The notes under the pieces are model-generated. The model was not told the origin of the DNA and searched no databases. It saw nothing but the letters and a program-made list of their open reading frames with translations. 64,000 bases of DNA, from the NCBI GenBank assembly GCA_023423975.1, contig JAFAEO010000004.1, forward strand, positions 1 through 64,000. Direction: 5' to 3'. Each line of letters begins with the position of its first letter. Positions within the stretch are counted from its first letter, which is position 1. Positions 42,549 through 52,900 of this stretch are shown here, in pieces. A program made the position numbers and the translations under genes. The DNA comes from Pseudomonadota bacterium. GTDB taxonomy: Bacteria > Pseudomonadota > Gammaproteobacteria > Burkholderiales > Burkholderiaceae_B.

Positions 42549-43330
42549 GTCCGGAGTTTATATCCCTGGGCAAGCAAACGCAGGGCGTAGGCAGAGAGCA
42601 ACACGAAAAAGGCCGCCACCACGGCAACGCTGTGCCAGGGTGAGACATCCGATACTTCGAAAAAGCCGTAACGGAACCCGTCAATCATATAGAAAACCGG
42701 ATTCCAGTGCGATACCGCCTGCCAGAATGGGGGCAGCGAGTGGATAGAATAAAACACACCCGACAAAAAAGTAGCAGGCATGATAAGAAAATTCTGGAAT
42801 GCCGCCAGCTGGTCAAATTTTTCCGACCACAGCCCGGCGATAATGCCCAGCACCGCCAGAATACAACAGGAAAGCACTGCAAACACCAGCACCCACAAGA
42901 TGCTTGCCGGCCATATAGGCACGAAGAACGAGGCCATGATCCAGATGCCCAGGCCAACCACCAGACCGCGCAGGACTGCCGCAATCACGTAGGCAGAGAA
43001 AAATTCGTAATGGGACAGCGGCGGCAGCAGCACGAACACCAGATTACCGGTGATCCGGCTCTGAATGAGCGAAGACGACGGGTTGGCAAAGGCGTTTTGC
43101 AGCATGCTCATCATCATGAGCCCGGGAATCAGGAAGGCGGTATAGGGCACCGAATCGTACATCCGGACCCGGTCTTCAAGCACATGCGCAAAGACCAGCA
43201 GATACAACATGGCCGTCATGACCGGCGCGGCAACCGTCTGGAACGCGACCTTCCAGAAACGCAGCAGTTCTTTGTAGAGCAGGGTCGGAAAACCCGAACC
43301 GAATTTGATGTCTTTCTGCAGCGGATTCAT
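42545..43330 (-). CDS. ABC-2 type exporter permease (YadH-like)
   Basis: 261 residues with about six membrane helices and the ABC-2 motif in FLIMPATFLSGVFYSIHSLPPFWQAVSHWNPVFYMIDGFRYGFF. Pairs with the ATPase encoded just upstream (4-bp overlap). YadGH-like exporters next to mla genes are common in betaproteobacteria; the substrate is not known. It overlaps ibaG by 4 bp. Confidence 0.9.
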   Translation of the reverse strand: MNPLQKDIKFGSGFPTLLYKELLRFWKVAFQTVAAPVMTAMLYLLVFAHVLEDRVRMYDSVPYTAFLIPGLMMMSMLQNAFANPSSSLIQSRITGNLVFVLLPPLSHYEFFSAYVIAAVLRGLVVGLGIWIMASFFVPIWPASILWVLVFAVLSCCILAVLGIIAGLWSEKFDQLAAFQNFLIMPATFLSGVFYSIHSLPPFWQAVSHWNPVFYMIDGFRYGFFEVSDVSPWHSVAVVAAFFVLLSAYALRLLAQGYKLRT

Positions 43331-44127
43331 GATGCGATCTCCTCCTGCAGGCCGTTATGCATGATGTGCACAAAGGCCTCCTCAAGATCCCGGCCACCCA
43401 CCCGCGCCATGAGCGCCTGCGTGGTGTCCAGCGCAACAATTTGCCCGCGCTTCAGAAGTGCAATGCGATTGCACAGCGCCTCGGCCTCTTCCAGATAGTG
43501 CGTGGTAAGCATGATTGTGTGGCCGCTTTTGTTCAGGCGCACGATGAAGTCCCACAAGCTGCGGCGCAGATCCACGTCAACGCCGGCGGTGGGTTCGTCC
43601 AGAATGATCACGGGCGGGCGATGCACCAGCGCCTGGGCCACCAGCACGCGCCGTTTCATGCCGCCGGAGAGCGCACGCATATTGGCATCGGCCTTGTCGG
43701 TCAGGCCCAGGTTATGCAAAATCTCGTCAATCCAGTCGTCGTTGCGGTGAATGCCGAAATAACCCGATTGCAAACGCAGGGTTTCACGCACCGTGAAAAA
43801 CGGATCGTACACCAGTTCCTGCGGCACCACGCCCAGCGAGCGACGGGCCTGTTTGTACTGCGCAGCCACGTCAAAACCGCAGATACTGGCACTGCCTGCG
43901 GAGGGGTGAGACAAGCCTGCCAGCAGGGAAATGAGCGTGGTTTTGCCGGCGCCATTGGGACCCAGCAGGCCGAAAAACTCACCCTCTTGAACGGTGAAAC
44001 TCACATTATCGAGCGCACGAAACGGCGCGCGCGCAGGGTCCACCCGGGACGGCAAAAAACGCCGCCAACCCGCGTTGCGGACACTGTTATAGACTTTGGA
44101 AAGATGTTGTACTTGGACGGCGGACAT
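43327..44127 (-). CDS. ABC-2 type exporter ATPase (YadG-like)
   Basis: 266 residues. Walker A is GPNGAGKTT (near residue 56), signature RALSGGMKRRVLVAQAL and Walker B PVIILDEPTAGVD, with the ABC-2 exporter style. A variable insert (SVRNAGWRRFLPSRVDPARAPFRAL) lies near the N-terminus. The ATG has no visible Shine-Dalgarno sequence and stands only a few bases after the T run of a terminator-like hairpin, so its expression is odd. No in-frame start nearby is better. Confidence 0.9.
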   Translation of the reverse strand: MSAVQVQHLSKVYNSVRNAGWRRFLPSRVDPARAPFRALDNVSFTVQEGEFFGLLGPNGAGKTTLISLLAGLSHPSAGSASICGFDVAAQYKQARRSLGVVPQELVYDPFFTVRETLRLQSGYFGIHRNDDWIDEILHNLGLTDKADANMRALSGGMKRRVLVAQALVHRPPVIILDEPTAGVDVDLRRSLWDFIVRLNKSGHTIMLTTHYLEEAEALCNRIALLKRGQIVALDTTQALMARVGGRDLEEAFVHIMHNGLQEEIAS

Positions 44128-44137
44128 GAATATAAAA

Positions 44138-44169
44138 AAATGCTTGCCTCACCAATGAAGCAAGCATTT
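44138..44169 (-). terminator. terminator between mlaC and the ABC exporter genes
   Basis: AAATGCTTGC and GCAAGCATTT form a 10-bp stem with a 12-base loop, followed on the - strand by seven T. The exporter ATG begins about 7 bases after the T run. Confidence 0.85.
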
Positions 44170-44194
44170 CATTATAGCCCAAACGCCCGTGGAA

Positions 44195-44803
44195 TCAGCG
44201 ATTGAGTGCTTTGATCAGACCATCAATGCCGCCTTGCGAGATCTGGCCGGCAAACTGATTGCGGTAATTCTGGATCAGCCAGATGTTTTCCACGTTCAGG
44301 TCATAGATTTTCCAGCCGCTGCCGGCCTTTTCCAGGCGATAATCCACCGAAATAGGCCCCTGGCCTGCCGTAATGGTAGAACGCACGACCACATCACTGG
44401 CGTTGGCGTCACCACGGAACGGTTGCATGGTAATGGTGGTGCTTGGCGTCACATTGCGGAAAGCGCCACTATAGGTACGCAGCAATGTCTGCTTAAAGCC
44501 ATTGACCAGCGCCGAGCGCTGTTGCGGTGTGGCCTGGCGCCACGGCTGACCCACCGCCAGGCGGGTGGTCTTTTCCATATTGATGTGCGGCATGAGGTAT
44601 TGTGTGACAATACCGTTGATGGCGCTTACATCGCCGCTTTTGGCCGCTTCATTCTGGTTCACGGCCTGCAGGGTGTTATTGGCGATCTGTTCGACGAATT
44701 GATTCGGATCCTGGGCAGCCACAGCGGTCTGCATGGCGCCTGCCGAAAGGAACCCGGCGATCATGACGGCCTGGGTGGTCTTGAGAATACCTGCGAATTT
44801 CAT
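44195..44803 (-). CDS. mlaC: periplasmic phospholipid shuttle MlaC
   Basis: 202 residues. A signal peptide (MKFAGILKTTQAVMIAGFLSAGAMQTAVAA) ends near residue 30. The mature part contains PNQFVEQIANNTLQAVNQ and MLPHINMEKTTRLAVGQPWRQATPQQRSALVNGFKQTLLRTYSGAF, the MlaC core, and ENIWLIQNYRNQFAGQI. MlaC carries phospholipids between outer-membrane MlaA and the inner-membrane MlaFED complex. An excellent AAAGGAGATCACGT ribosome site precedes it. Confidence 0.95.
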   Translation of the reverse strand: MKFAGILKTTQAVMIAGFLSAGAMQTAVAAQDPNQFVEQIANNTLQAVNQNEAAKSGDVSAINGIVTQYLMPHINMEKTTRLAVGQPWRQATPQQRSALVNGFKQTLLRTYSGAFRNVTPSTTITMQPFRGDANASDVVVRSTITAGQGPISVDYRLEKAGSGWKIYDLNVENIWLIQNYRNQFAGQISQGGIDGLIKALNR

Positions 44804-44928
44804 ACGTGATCTCCTTTCTGATCTGTGACGTGACAGTCCGGACTGGCCGGTACCTGCCCAATTGACTCATTGTATTTCCGAGGATACATGGGAAATGTCA
44901 GCAAGAGTAAAAGAACCTGCCGAATGAA

Positions 44929-44970
44929 ACAGCCTGAAAGGAATGGGTCGCCAATCCTATTTCAGGCTGT
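44929..44970 (-). terminator. hairpin between mlaA and mlaC
   Basis: ACAGCCTGAAA pairs with TTTCAGGCTGT (11 bp) around an inner GG/CC hairpin. Only a short T stretch follows on the - strand, so it may attenuate and not stop transcription into mlaC. Confidence 0.5.
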
Positions 44971-44987
44971 TGTATTCATGCGCGCAG

Positions 44988-45986
44988 TTACTTGCCTTCC
45001 GGATCCGTATAGACTGGAACCGATGGGTCTGCATTGGCGGGGCCGCTTGTCGGCGCTCCTGCAGGTTTTTGTCGAACTGCGGCTGCCGGCTGGGAAACTG
45101 GCTTGGGTGCGCTTTGAGCTGCATCCCCTGCCGGAACGGCTTCCGGATCATCGTACACCGGCAAATTGGGATTGGCAGCAGCAGCGCCGGCGGCACTCGC
45201 GTTACCCGCTTCAGGGTCATCGTATGACGGCAGGTTGCTGCTGCCAGCCTTGTTCTGCCCGTCTGGTTGGTCCAGCACGACCGGGCCCAGTTTCTGATTA
45301 AGCAATCCCTGGCGACGTTGCAAATAGGCATCACGCAGGAAGCTGTATCGATCCAGCGCAACATCGTTCATGAGATCGCTGGCATTGAGCAGGTTGGCGC
45401 GGGAATTGACGATACTCACGCCCCAGACCGTGTTGCGTACCGGTACATCGCTGATGGCGCCGGGCGACGCATAGACTGCGGCTCCGCCGAAACCATCGCC
45501 CACCGTACCGGCAGTATCCCGGAATGTAGAGGGGCCCAGCAGCGGCAGCACAAAATAGGGGCCCTGGCCTATGCCCCAGACCCCAAGAGTGGTGCCAAAA
45601 TCGTTCTGGATACGTGGTGCGCCCTTCATGGAGGCAACGTCAATACACCCGCCCAGGCCCATGGTGGAGTTAAACAACACCCGGCCGAAAGTATTGACCG
45701 AATCAAGGCCACGTCCCTGCAAAAAGCTGTTCACCCCCGACCAGATATCGCCGAAGTTGTTGAAAATATTGGTAACGCAGGTGCGCACCGGGCTTGGCAC
45801 CACCGCCTGATAGCCCTTGGCCACCGGCGTGAGCAGGTTGCGGTCAACTGCATCATTGAATGCGAACATGCTGCGGTTGTAACCTTCCAGCGGGTCACCA
45901 GGCGTCGGATTTTTAACCGAAGCGCAACCGGCGAGCACCACCAGCGCGGAACCCAGACCAACCAGGCGTATTTGAGTTTGTTTCAT
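44988..45986 (-). CDS. mlaA: outer-membrane lipoprotein MlaA (VacJ) with repeat tail
   Basis: 332 residues. The lipobox is VVLAGC (Cys21). The MlaA core runs from PLEGYNRSMFAFNDAVDRNLLTPVAKGY through GPYFVLPLLGPSTFRDTAGTVGD. MlaA removes misplaced phospholipids from the outer leaflet with porins. A tail of about 90 residues is rich in Ala/Pro/Asp and carries three copies of a P-x-Y-x-DPE motif (LPSYDDPE, LPVYDDPE, VPVYTDPE), absent from E. coli MlaA (251 residues). Confidence 0.94.
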   Translation of the reverse strand: MKQTQIRLVGLGSALVVLAGCASVKNPTPGDPLEGYNRSMFAFNDAVDRNLLTPVAKGYQAVVPSPVRTCVTNIFNNFGDIWSGVNSFLQGRGLDSVNTFGRVLFNSTMGLGGCIDVASMKGAPRIQNDFGTTLGVWGIGQGPYFVLPLLGPSTFRDTAGTVGDGFGGAAVYASPGAISDVPVRNTVWGVSIVNSRANLLNASDLMNDVALDRYSFLRDAYLQRRQGLLNQKLGPVVLDQPDGQNKAGSSNLPSYDDPEAGNASAAGAAAANPNLPVYDDPEAVPAGDAAQSAPKPVSQPAAAVRQKPAGAPTSGPANADPSVPVYTDPEGK

Positions 45987-46088
45987 AAGAGACTCGTTAT
46001 TTTATTTCGACAGGCCCGTTCCGGACGATCATTTGCCACCCGGACCGCTGCGCTTTGCGTTAGCCTAAATATACCAGTATTTGAGCAG

Positions 46089-46634
46089 CTATTGCACAGG
46101 CGCCGGCGCAGACGCAGGCGGCGTCAACGCCGGTGCACTTTGCTGCTGGCCCGCTTCGCTACCGCCCGAAGCACTGGATCCTTCCGATTCGGCCTTGGAA
46201 AACAGAAATTTGCTGATGAGCTCTTCAAGCACTACAGCACTCTGCGTATAGATAATTTCACTGTTGTCTGCCAGGTTTTTCTCTTCGGCGCCAGGCGTCA
46301 GGCCCACATACTGCTCACCGAGCAGCCCCGAGGTCATGATGGACGCCGAACTGTCTTCGGGAAACTGGTAACCCGCCTCGATATCCATACCTACGACTGC
46401 CTTGAACACTTTATTGTCAAAGTAGATGTCGCTGACCCGGCCCACCACTACGCCATTGCTTTTGACCGGGGAACGCACTTTGAGCGCGCCGATATTCTCG
46501 AACTTACCGGTGACATGATAGGTTTGCCCGATAGAAAAGGTTCTGAGGTTGCCTGCCTGCAACATCATGAACACTGCAGCCAGAATACCCAGCAACACGA
46601 ACAACCCGACCAGAAAATCTGTTTTCTTACTCAT
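46089..46634 (-). CDS. mlaD: MCE-domain protein MlaD
   Basis: 181 residues. One N-terminal membrane helix (KTDFLVGLFVLLGILAAVFMMLQ) is followed by a single MCE domain (YHVTGKFENIGALKVRSPVKSNGVVVGRVSDIYFDN ... GLLGEQYVGLTPGAEEKNL). The hexamer forms the periplasmic lipid conduit of MlaFEDB. The last 25 residues are Ala/Pro/Ser-rich. Starts about 40 bp after mlaE. Confidence 0.95.
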   Translation of the reverse strand: MSKKTDFLVGLFVLLGILAAVFMMLQAGNLRTFSIGQTYHVTGKFENIGALKVRSPVKSNGVVVGRVSDIYFDNKVFKAVVGMDIEAGYQFPEDSSASIMTSGLLGEQYVGLTPGAEEKNLADNSEIIYTQSAVVLEELISKFLFSKAESEGSSASGGSEAGQQQSAPALTPPASAPAPVQ

Positions 46635-46674
46635 TTGAATTTAACCTTTTTCGTGTGCACGTCACAAAACGCGA

Positions 46675-47457
46675 CTAACCACCGAACATCACTGCAGTGA
46701 GCAGGAAATCGAGCGCCAGCACCAACAGTGAGCTGACCACCACCGTGCGCGTCGTGGCGCGCGCCACGCCTTCCGGCGTGGGCCGCGACATCCAGCCCTC
46801 ATAGACTGAAACCAGCATGACTGCCAGACCGAACACCACGCTTTTGATGAAACCTGCCAGAATATCGTCCCGAATATCGACAGCGCTTTGCATTTGCGAC
46901 CAGAATGAACCGCCATCCACGCCAATGAGCACCACCGCAACCAGCCAGCCGCCAATAATACCAACAGCCGAAAAGATGAGCGCGAGAATGGGCATGGCGA
47001 TCACGCCGCCCCAAAAACGCGGGACCACAATGCGTCGCAACGGGTTAATACCCATCACCTCAATGGCCGCGATCTGCTCGCCCGCCTTCATCAGACCGAT
47101 TTCTGCCGTAATGGAGGTGCCGGCCCGGCCCGCAAACAGCAGCGCGGTCACGACCGGCCCCAGCTCACGCACCAGGCCAAGAGCAACCATGACACCCAAC
47201 GCTTCTTCGGAACCATAACGGGTGAGCGTGTAATACCCCTGCAAGCCCAGCACAAAGCCGACAAACAAGCCCGATACCGCGATGATGATCAGCGAATAAT
47301 TGCCGATAAAATGAATTTGCTCAATCACCAGCCGGGGGCGCTTGAACACCACTGCACTACGGGCCAGGATGTCAAGAAAGAACCGGAAGCAGATGCCCAG
47401 CGTCAGGATGGGACGCGTAATACGTGATCCCAGCGCGGTAATGAAATTGATGATCAT
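46675..47457 (-). CDS. mlaE: phospholipid ABC permease MlaE
   Basis: 260 residues with about five or six helices. Family signature: YYTLTRYGSEEALGVMVALGLVRELGPVVTALLFAGRAGTSITAEIGLMKAGEQIAAIEVMGINPLRRIVVPRFW. It is the membrane channel subunit of the Mla retrograde lipid transporter. Overlaps mlaF by 4 bp. Confidence 0.96.
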   Translation of the reverse strand: MIINFITALGSRITRPILTLGICFRFFLDILARSAVVFKRPRLVIEQIHFIGNYSLIIIAVSGLFVGFVLGLQGYYTLTRYGSEEALGVMVALGLVRELGPVVTALLFAGRAGTSITAEIGLMKAGEQIAAIEVMGINPLRRIVVPRFWGGVIAMPILALIFSAVGIIGGWLVAVVLIGVDGGSFWSQMQSAVDIRDDILAGFIKSVVFGLAVMLVSVYEGWMSRPTPEGVARATTRTVVVSSLLVLALDFLLTAVMFGG

Positions 47458-48293
47458 TTGACACCTTCGCGATGACGGCTGAGCCAGCGATCGAAATCAT
47501 CAGAGGGGGGATACTCAAATACCACCGGTCCGCTGGAGGCGCCCTTGAGAAACTGGCGCGCCAGCGAATTGTCAGACTGGCGCACCTGTTCCGGTGTGCC
47601 AGATACCACCAGGCTGCCGTCACCAACCATGTAAACCTGGTCGGCAATCAGGAACGACTCTTCCAGATCGTGCGTAATGAGCACGGTGGCGCAGCCAAGT
47701 TTGTCGGTCAGGCTGCGAATCAGGCGGGCTGTCATGCCAAGCGAAATCGGATCCAGCCCGGCAAAGGGTTCGTCAAACAGAATAATCTCGGGCTCCAGCA
47801 CAATGGCCCGGGCCAGCGCCACACGGCGCGCCATGCCGCCCGAAATCTCGGAAACACTCAAATGCGCGGCGCGCTTGAGCCCGACCTGGTCAAGTTTGTC
47901 CAGCACCTTTTCCAGGATAACGGCTTCGCTATCCTTGCTCAGTTCGCGCAAGGGGAAGGCCACATTGCCAAATACGCTCAGGTCTGTAAACAGAGCGCCC
48001 TGCTGAAACAATACGCCCATGCGACGACGCACGGCGCCCAATTGCTGGGGCGTCATGCGATTGACCTCGTGGTCGAAGACCGTAACGGCCCCTTTCTGGG
48101 CGCGAATCTGCCCGGTTGCTGCACGCAACAAGGTGGTCTTACCGGAACCGGAACCACCAATAAGTGCAACCACTTCGCCTTTGTATACTTCGAGATTCAG
48201 ATCCCGCAAAATGACGCGTGTATCGTAACCAAGGGTGACGTCCGCAAACCGGATAACCGGCGGGGAGGAGTGACGTGACTCTGCTGTCATCAA
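47454..48293 (-). CDS. mlaF: phospholipid ABC ATPase MlaF
   Basis: 279 residues. Walker A GGSGSGKTT, signature SEISGGMARRVALARA and Walker B IILFDEPFAGLDP with the Mla-type PISLGMTARLIRSL after it. It drives MlaE. Only mlaF, E, D, A and C are present; the usual small STAS partner mlaB is not found in the set. Confidence 0.96.
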   Translation of the reverse strand: MMTAESRHSSPPVIRFADVTLGYDTRVILRDLNLEVYKGEVVALIGGSGSGKTTLLRAATGQIRAQKGAVTVFDHEVNRMTPQQLGAVRRRMGVLFQQGALFTDLSVFGNVAFPLRELSKDSEAVILEKVLDKLDQVGLKRAAHLSVSEISGGMARRVALARAIVLEPEIILFDEPFAGLDPISLGMTARLIRSLTDKLGCATVLITHDLEESFLIADQVYMVGDGSLVVSGTPEQVRQSDNSLARQFLKGASSGPVVFEYPPSDDFDRWLSRHREGVK

Positions 48294-48361
48294 AGAAATT
48301 TCTTGAAAAAGAGCCCCTATTGTATCTGTTTAACGGGAGTTGGTAAAAACAAAACGCAAAA

Positions 48362-48404
48362 ATGCGCAAGTGCCTGTTCAACGTAGAAACAGGCACTTGC
48401 GCAT
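48362..48404 (-). terminator. strong terminator after gltD
   Basis: A perfect 17-bp stem (48362-48378 with 48388-48404) with a 9-base loop; on the - strand ATTTTTGCG and more T follow. It separates gltBD from the mla genes. Confidence 0.9.
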
Positions 48405-48475
48405 GTGCAAAGCAAAATGACCGGGGCTATTGTGTAATGCAGCGTAACAATTGCGTCACACCACCCGAGGGAAAA

Positions 48476-49942
48476 TCAACGTGGCAGCAGTGAGGCGCCC
48501 ATCAGGAATTCATCTACTGCGCGCGCGCACTGACGACCTTCGCGTATGGCCCAGACCACCAGCGACTGGCCACGTCGCATATCGCCCGCCGCGAACACTT
48601 TGTCCCGGGAGGAGCGATAGTTTTCGACGTTGGCTTTCACATTACCGCGCTGGTCTTTGTCCACCCCGAATGCGTCCAGTACTGCAGCGACGGGAGAAAC
48701 AAAACCCATGGCCAGAAAGACCAGATCCGCTTTCAGCTCAAATTCCGATCCTTCGATTTCCTGCATTTTCATCTGGCCGGTGGCCTCATCCTTGACCCAT
48801 TCCACCCGTGTGCAGACCAGCTTTTTGAGCTTGCCCTTATCGCCTTTGAAGCATTTGGTGGTGATAGCCCAGTCACGCTCACACCCTTCGAGATGCGAAG
48901 ACGAGGTGCGCAGCTTGGCAGGCCAGTAGGGCCAGGTCAGTGCCTTGTTTTCGTTTTCCGGCGGCCGGGGCATCAGCTCGATCTGCGTGACCGAAGCCGC
49001 TCCCTGACGGTTGCTTGTACCCACACAGTCCGAACCGGTATCGCCGCCACCGATCACAATCACGTGCTTGCCGGCAGCCGAGATCTGATTGGCGATACGG
49101 TCGCCCGCATTGCGTTTGTTCTGCTGGCGCAGAAAATCCATGGCGAAATGAACACCGCTCAGTTCCCGCCCGGGCACCGGCAGATCACGCGGCATTTCGG
49201 CACCGCCAGCCATGATAACGGCGTCAAACTGCTGGTCCAGCTCGGCGGTCGTGATAACGTTCAGGCCGTCTTCGGTGGCATCGCCGGCGGCGCCCACGTA
49301 GGTGGATGCCTGGAACTCAACGCCTTCGGCTTCCATTTGGGATACGCGACGCTCAATCAGGCTCTTGTCCAGCTTGAAGTCGGGAATGCCGTAACGCATC
49401 AGCCCGCCAATGCGATTACTTTTTTCAAAGACCGTCACGCTGTGCCCTGCGCGCCCCAGTTGCTGCGCAGCAGCCAGCCCTGCCGGGCCGGAACCGACCA
49501 CGGCAACCTTTTTGCCGGTTTTTTTCAACGGCGGCTGCGGCACGACCCAGCCTTCGCTCCAGCCCTTGTCGATAATGGCATGTTCAATGGACTTGATGCC
49601 AACCGGGTCATTGTTGATGTTGAGCGTACAGGCCTCTTCGCAGGGCGCAGGGCAGATGCGGCCGGTAAACTCGGGAAAGTTGTTGGTCGAATGCAGGACC
49701 TCGAGCGCCTGTTTCCATTGCTGACGGTACACCAGGTCATTCCAGTCGGGAATGATATTGTTGACCGGACAGCCAGTATTGCAAAACGGAATGCCGCAGT
49801 CCATGCAGCGTGCGCCCTGCACTTGTGCCTGCTTGTCGTCCAGCGCCAGGACAAACTCTTTATAGTGTTTCAGGCGCGCACCGGGCGCCTCGTATGATTC
49901 GGCAACCCGCTCAAATTCAATAAAACCGGTAATTTTACCCAT
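48476..49942 (-). CDS. gltD: glutamate synthase small subunit
   Basis: 488 residues from ATG 49942 (MGKITGFIEFERVAES); the longer frame into gltB is a false extension. GltD passes NADPH electrons via FAD and iron-sulfur clusters to GltB. The N-terminus has cysteine clusters (CMDCGIPFCNTGCP and CPAPCEEACTLNI), then the FAD motif VAVVGSGPAGLAAAQQLGRAGH and the NADPH motif VIVIGGGDTGSDCVGTSNRQGA, and a final GDMRRGQSLVVWAIREGR. 13 bp after gltB. Confidence 0.97.
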   Translation of the reverse strand: MGKITGFIEFERVAESYEAPGARLKHYKEFVLALDDKQAQVQGARCMDCGIPFCNTGCPVNNIIPDWNDLVYRQQWKQALEVLHSTNNFPEFTGRICPAPCEEACTLNINNDPVGIKSIEHAIIDKGWSEGWVVPQPPLKKTGKKVAVVGSGPAGLAAAQQLGRAGHSVTVFEKSNRIGGLMRYGIPDFKLDKSLIERRVSQMEAEGVEFQASTYVGAAGDATEDGLNVITTAELDQQFDAVIMAGGAEMPRDLPVPGRELSGVHFAMDFLRQQNKRNAGDRIANQISAAGKHVIVIGGGDTGSDCVGTSNRQGAASVTQIELMPRPPENENKALTWPYWPAKLRTSSSHLEGCERDWAITTKCFKGDKGKLKKLVCTRVEWVKDEATGQMKMQEIEGSEFELKADLVFLAMGFVSPVAAVLDAFGVDKDQRGNVKANVENYRSSRDKVFAAGDMRRGQSLVVWAIREGRQCARAVDEFLMGASLLPR

Positions 49943-49955
49943 GATAAATCTTTCC

Positions 49956-52900
49956 TTAAGCTGCTTTGCGGGCGGTTTGTTCTGACTGCCAGATTTCTGC
50001 CAGTGCACGTTTGTAGTCGGTCGGCATGACCTTGACGAATTGCTTGCGGGCCTTGTCCCAGTCGCCCAGCAGATCGCGCGCACGGAAACTGCCGGTCAGG
50101 CGGAAATGATTTTCCACCAGCGTACGCAGGATCGATTCATCGGTCTGACGCTCCTGTCCACGCTGGACACAGTGCCAGCCGTCCTGCCGGTTTTCCTTGA
50201 GCTGATCATCATGTGCCGCGACTGCGCCCAGTTCGACCATCGCCATATTGCAACGCGACTTGAGTTCCCCTTCGGGATCCCACACATAAGCCACGCCGCC
50301 AGACATACCGGCAGCAAAATTGCGGCCGGTTTCGCCCAGCACCACGACCGTACCGCCGGTCATGTATTCGCAACCATGATCACCGGTGCCTTCCACGACC
50401 GTGGCAGCGCCGGAGTTGCGCACGGCAAAGCGCTCGCCAACTACGCCATTGAAATAGGCATCGCCGGCCAGCGCGCCATAAAGCAAAGTATTGCCCGCGA
50501 TGATGTGATCCGGTCCGTAGCCACGGAAGTCATTGGGTGAGCGCACGATAATGCGACCGCCCGAAAGCCCCTTGCCCACGTAGTCATTGCCTTCACCGAC
50601 CAGGTCAAAGGTAATGCCATGCGCCAGGAATGCGCCAAAACTCTGGCCTGCCGTGCCATTCAACTGAATGTGAATGGTGTCGTCGGGCAGCCCTTCGTGG
50701 CCATATTTGCGGGCAACCGCGCCCGACAGCATGGAGCCAACCGTCCGGTTGCGGTTGCGTATCGGTACAATGAACGACACTTTTTCGCCGCGTTCGAGCG
50801 CTGCCTTGCTACGCTCCAGCAGTTGAATATCCAGCGCCTTGTCCAGCCCGTGATCCTGCACTTCGGTGTGGCGCACAGAGGTGTCCACATCAGGCTGATG
50901 AAAGACATTGCTAAAGTCCAGCCCACGCGCTTTCCAGTGCTCGATGCCGGCACGCGTATCGAGCAGATCGGCGCGACCGATAAGTTCGTCGAACTTGCGG
51001 ATGCCCAGTTGCGCCATGATTTCACGGACCTCTTCGGCAATGAAGAAGAAAAAATTAACCACATGCTCGGGCTTGCCCTGGAATTTTTTGCGCAACACCG
51101 GATCCTGCGTTGCCACACCGACCGGGCAGGTATTCAGATGGCATTTGCGCATCATGATACAGCCTTCGACCACCAGCGGCGCTGTCGCAAAGCCGAATTC
51201 ATCGGCTCCCAGCAACGCGCCAATAACCACGTCCCGGCCTGTTTTCATCTGACCATCTGCCTGCACGCGTACGCGGCTGCGCAGCTTGTTCAGCACCAGC
51301 GTTTGCTGGGTTTCCGACAGGCCCAGTTCCCATGAGGTCCCGGCGTGCTTGATGGAAGAAATGGGCGAAGCCCCGGTGCCACCATCATGCCCGGCAATCA
51401 CAATATGATCGGACTTGGCTTTGGCAACCCCGGCGGCAACCGTTCCCACACCCACCTCGGACACCAGCTTGGTGGAAATGGAAGCCGTTGGATTGACGTT
51501 TTTCAGATCATGGATCAATTGCGCCAGATCTTCGATGGAGTAAATATCGTGATGCGGCGGTGGTGAGATCAGACCGACGCCAGGCACGGAGTAACGCAGC
51601 TTGGCAATGTACTCGGACACTTTGTGACCGGGCAACTGACCGCCTTCACCTGGCTTGGCGCCTTGCGCCATTTTGATCTGGATCTGATCGGCACTGGACA
51701 GATACTCGGCGCTCACACCGAAACGGCCCGAGGCAACCTGCTTGATTTTTGAACGCAATGAATCGCCTTCCTGCAGCGGCACATCGGCTTCAATACGATC
51801 GGCGCCCAGCACCGAGGCCAGCGTATCGCCTTTTTTAATACCACTGACGCCATGGCGCAACTCGTTGCGGTAACGCAGTTCGTCTTCGCCGCCCTCCCCG
51901 GTATTGGATTTACCGCCAATGCGGTTCATGGCCACGGCCAGCACCGAGTGCGCTTCGGTAGAGATTGAGCCAAGCGACATGGCGCCGGTGGCAAAGCGTT
52001 TGACGATTTCCTTGGCAGGCTCCACTTCTTCGAGCGCAATAGCCTTGGCCGGATCCACGCGAAACTCGAACAAGCCGCGGAAAGTCATGTGACGACGCGA
52101 CTGATCATTGATCAGCTGGGCATATTCCTTGTAGGTGCGATAGTTGTTGGCACGGGTGGAATGCTGCAGCTTGGCAATCGAATCGGGCGTCCACATATGG
52201 TCTTCACCACGAACGCGATATTCGTACTCGCCGCCGGCATCCAGCGCATTTTTCAGAACCGGATCTTCACTGTAGGCCGCCTGATGCAGACGCAGCGCTT
52301 CTTCGGCAACCTGGAAGATATCAATCCCTTCGATTTTGCTGGGCGTGCCGGAGAAATACTTCTGAACCAGCGCCGATTGCAGACCGACTGCCTCAAAAAT
52401 CTGCGCGCCGGTATATGACATATAGGTGGATATGCCCATTTTGGACATGACCTTGTTCAGGCCTTTACCTACGGCTTTCACATAGTTCTTGACTGCTTTT
52501 TCAGGCTCCGGAAAACCAGCCAGGGTTTCCATGACCAGATTCGGATAAATCGCTTCGGCGCCAAACCCGCCGAGCAGCGCAAAGTGGTGCACTTCACGCG
52601 CGGAGCCGGTTTCCACGACCAGCCCGGTCGCGGTACGCAGACCCTCGCGAATCAAATGCTGATGCACAGCCGAGGTAGCCAGCAAGGCAGGGATGGCCAC
52701 GCGCTCGCCGTCCATATTCCGATCAGACAGAATCAGGATATTAAGCCCGCTGCGAACCGCATCGGCGGCACTGGCACACAATGCAGCAACACAGGCCTCG
52801 ATACCTTCACTGCCCCAGCTTGCCGGATAGGTGATATCGAGCTCGGCGCTGCGGAACTTGTTGTCGGTGTATTTTTCAATATCGCGCAACACCAGCATGC

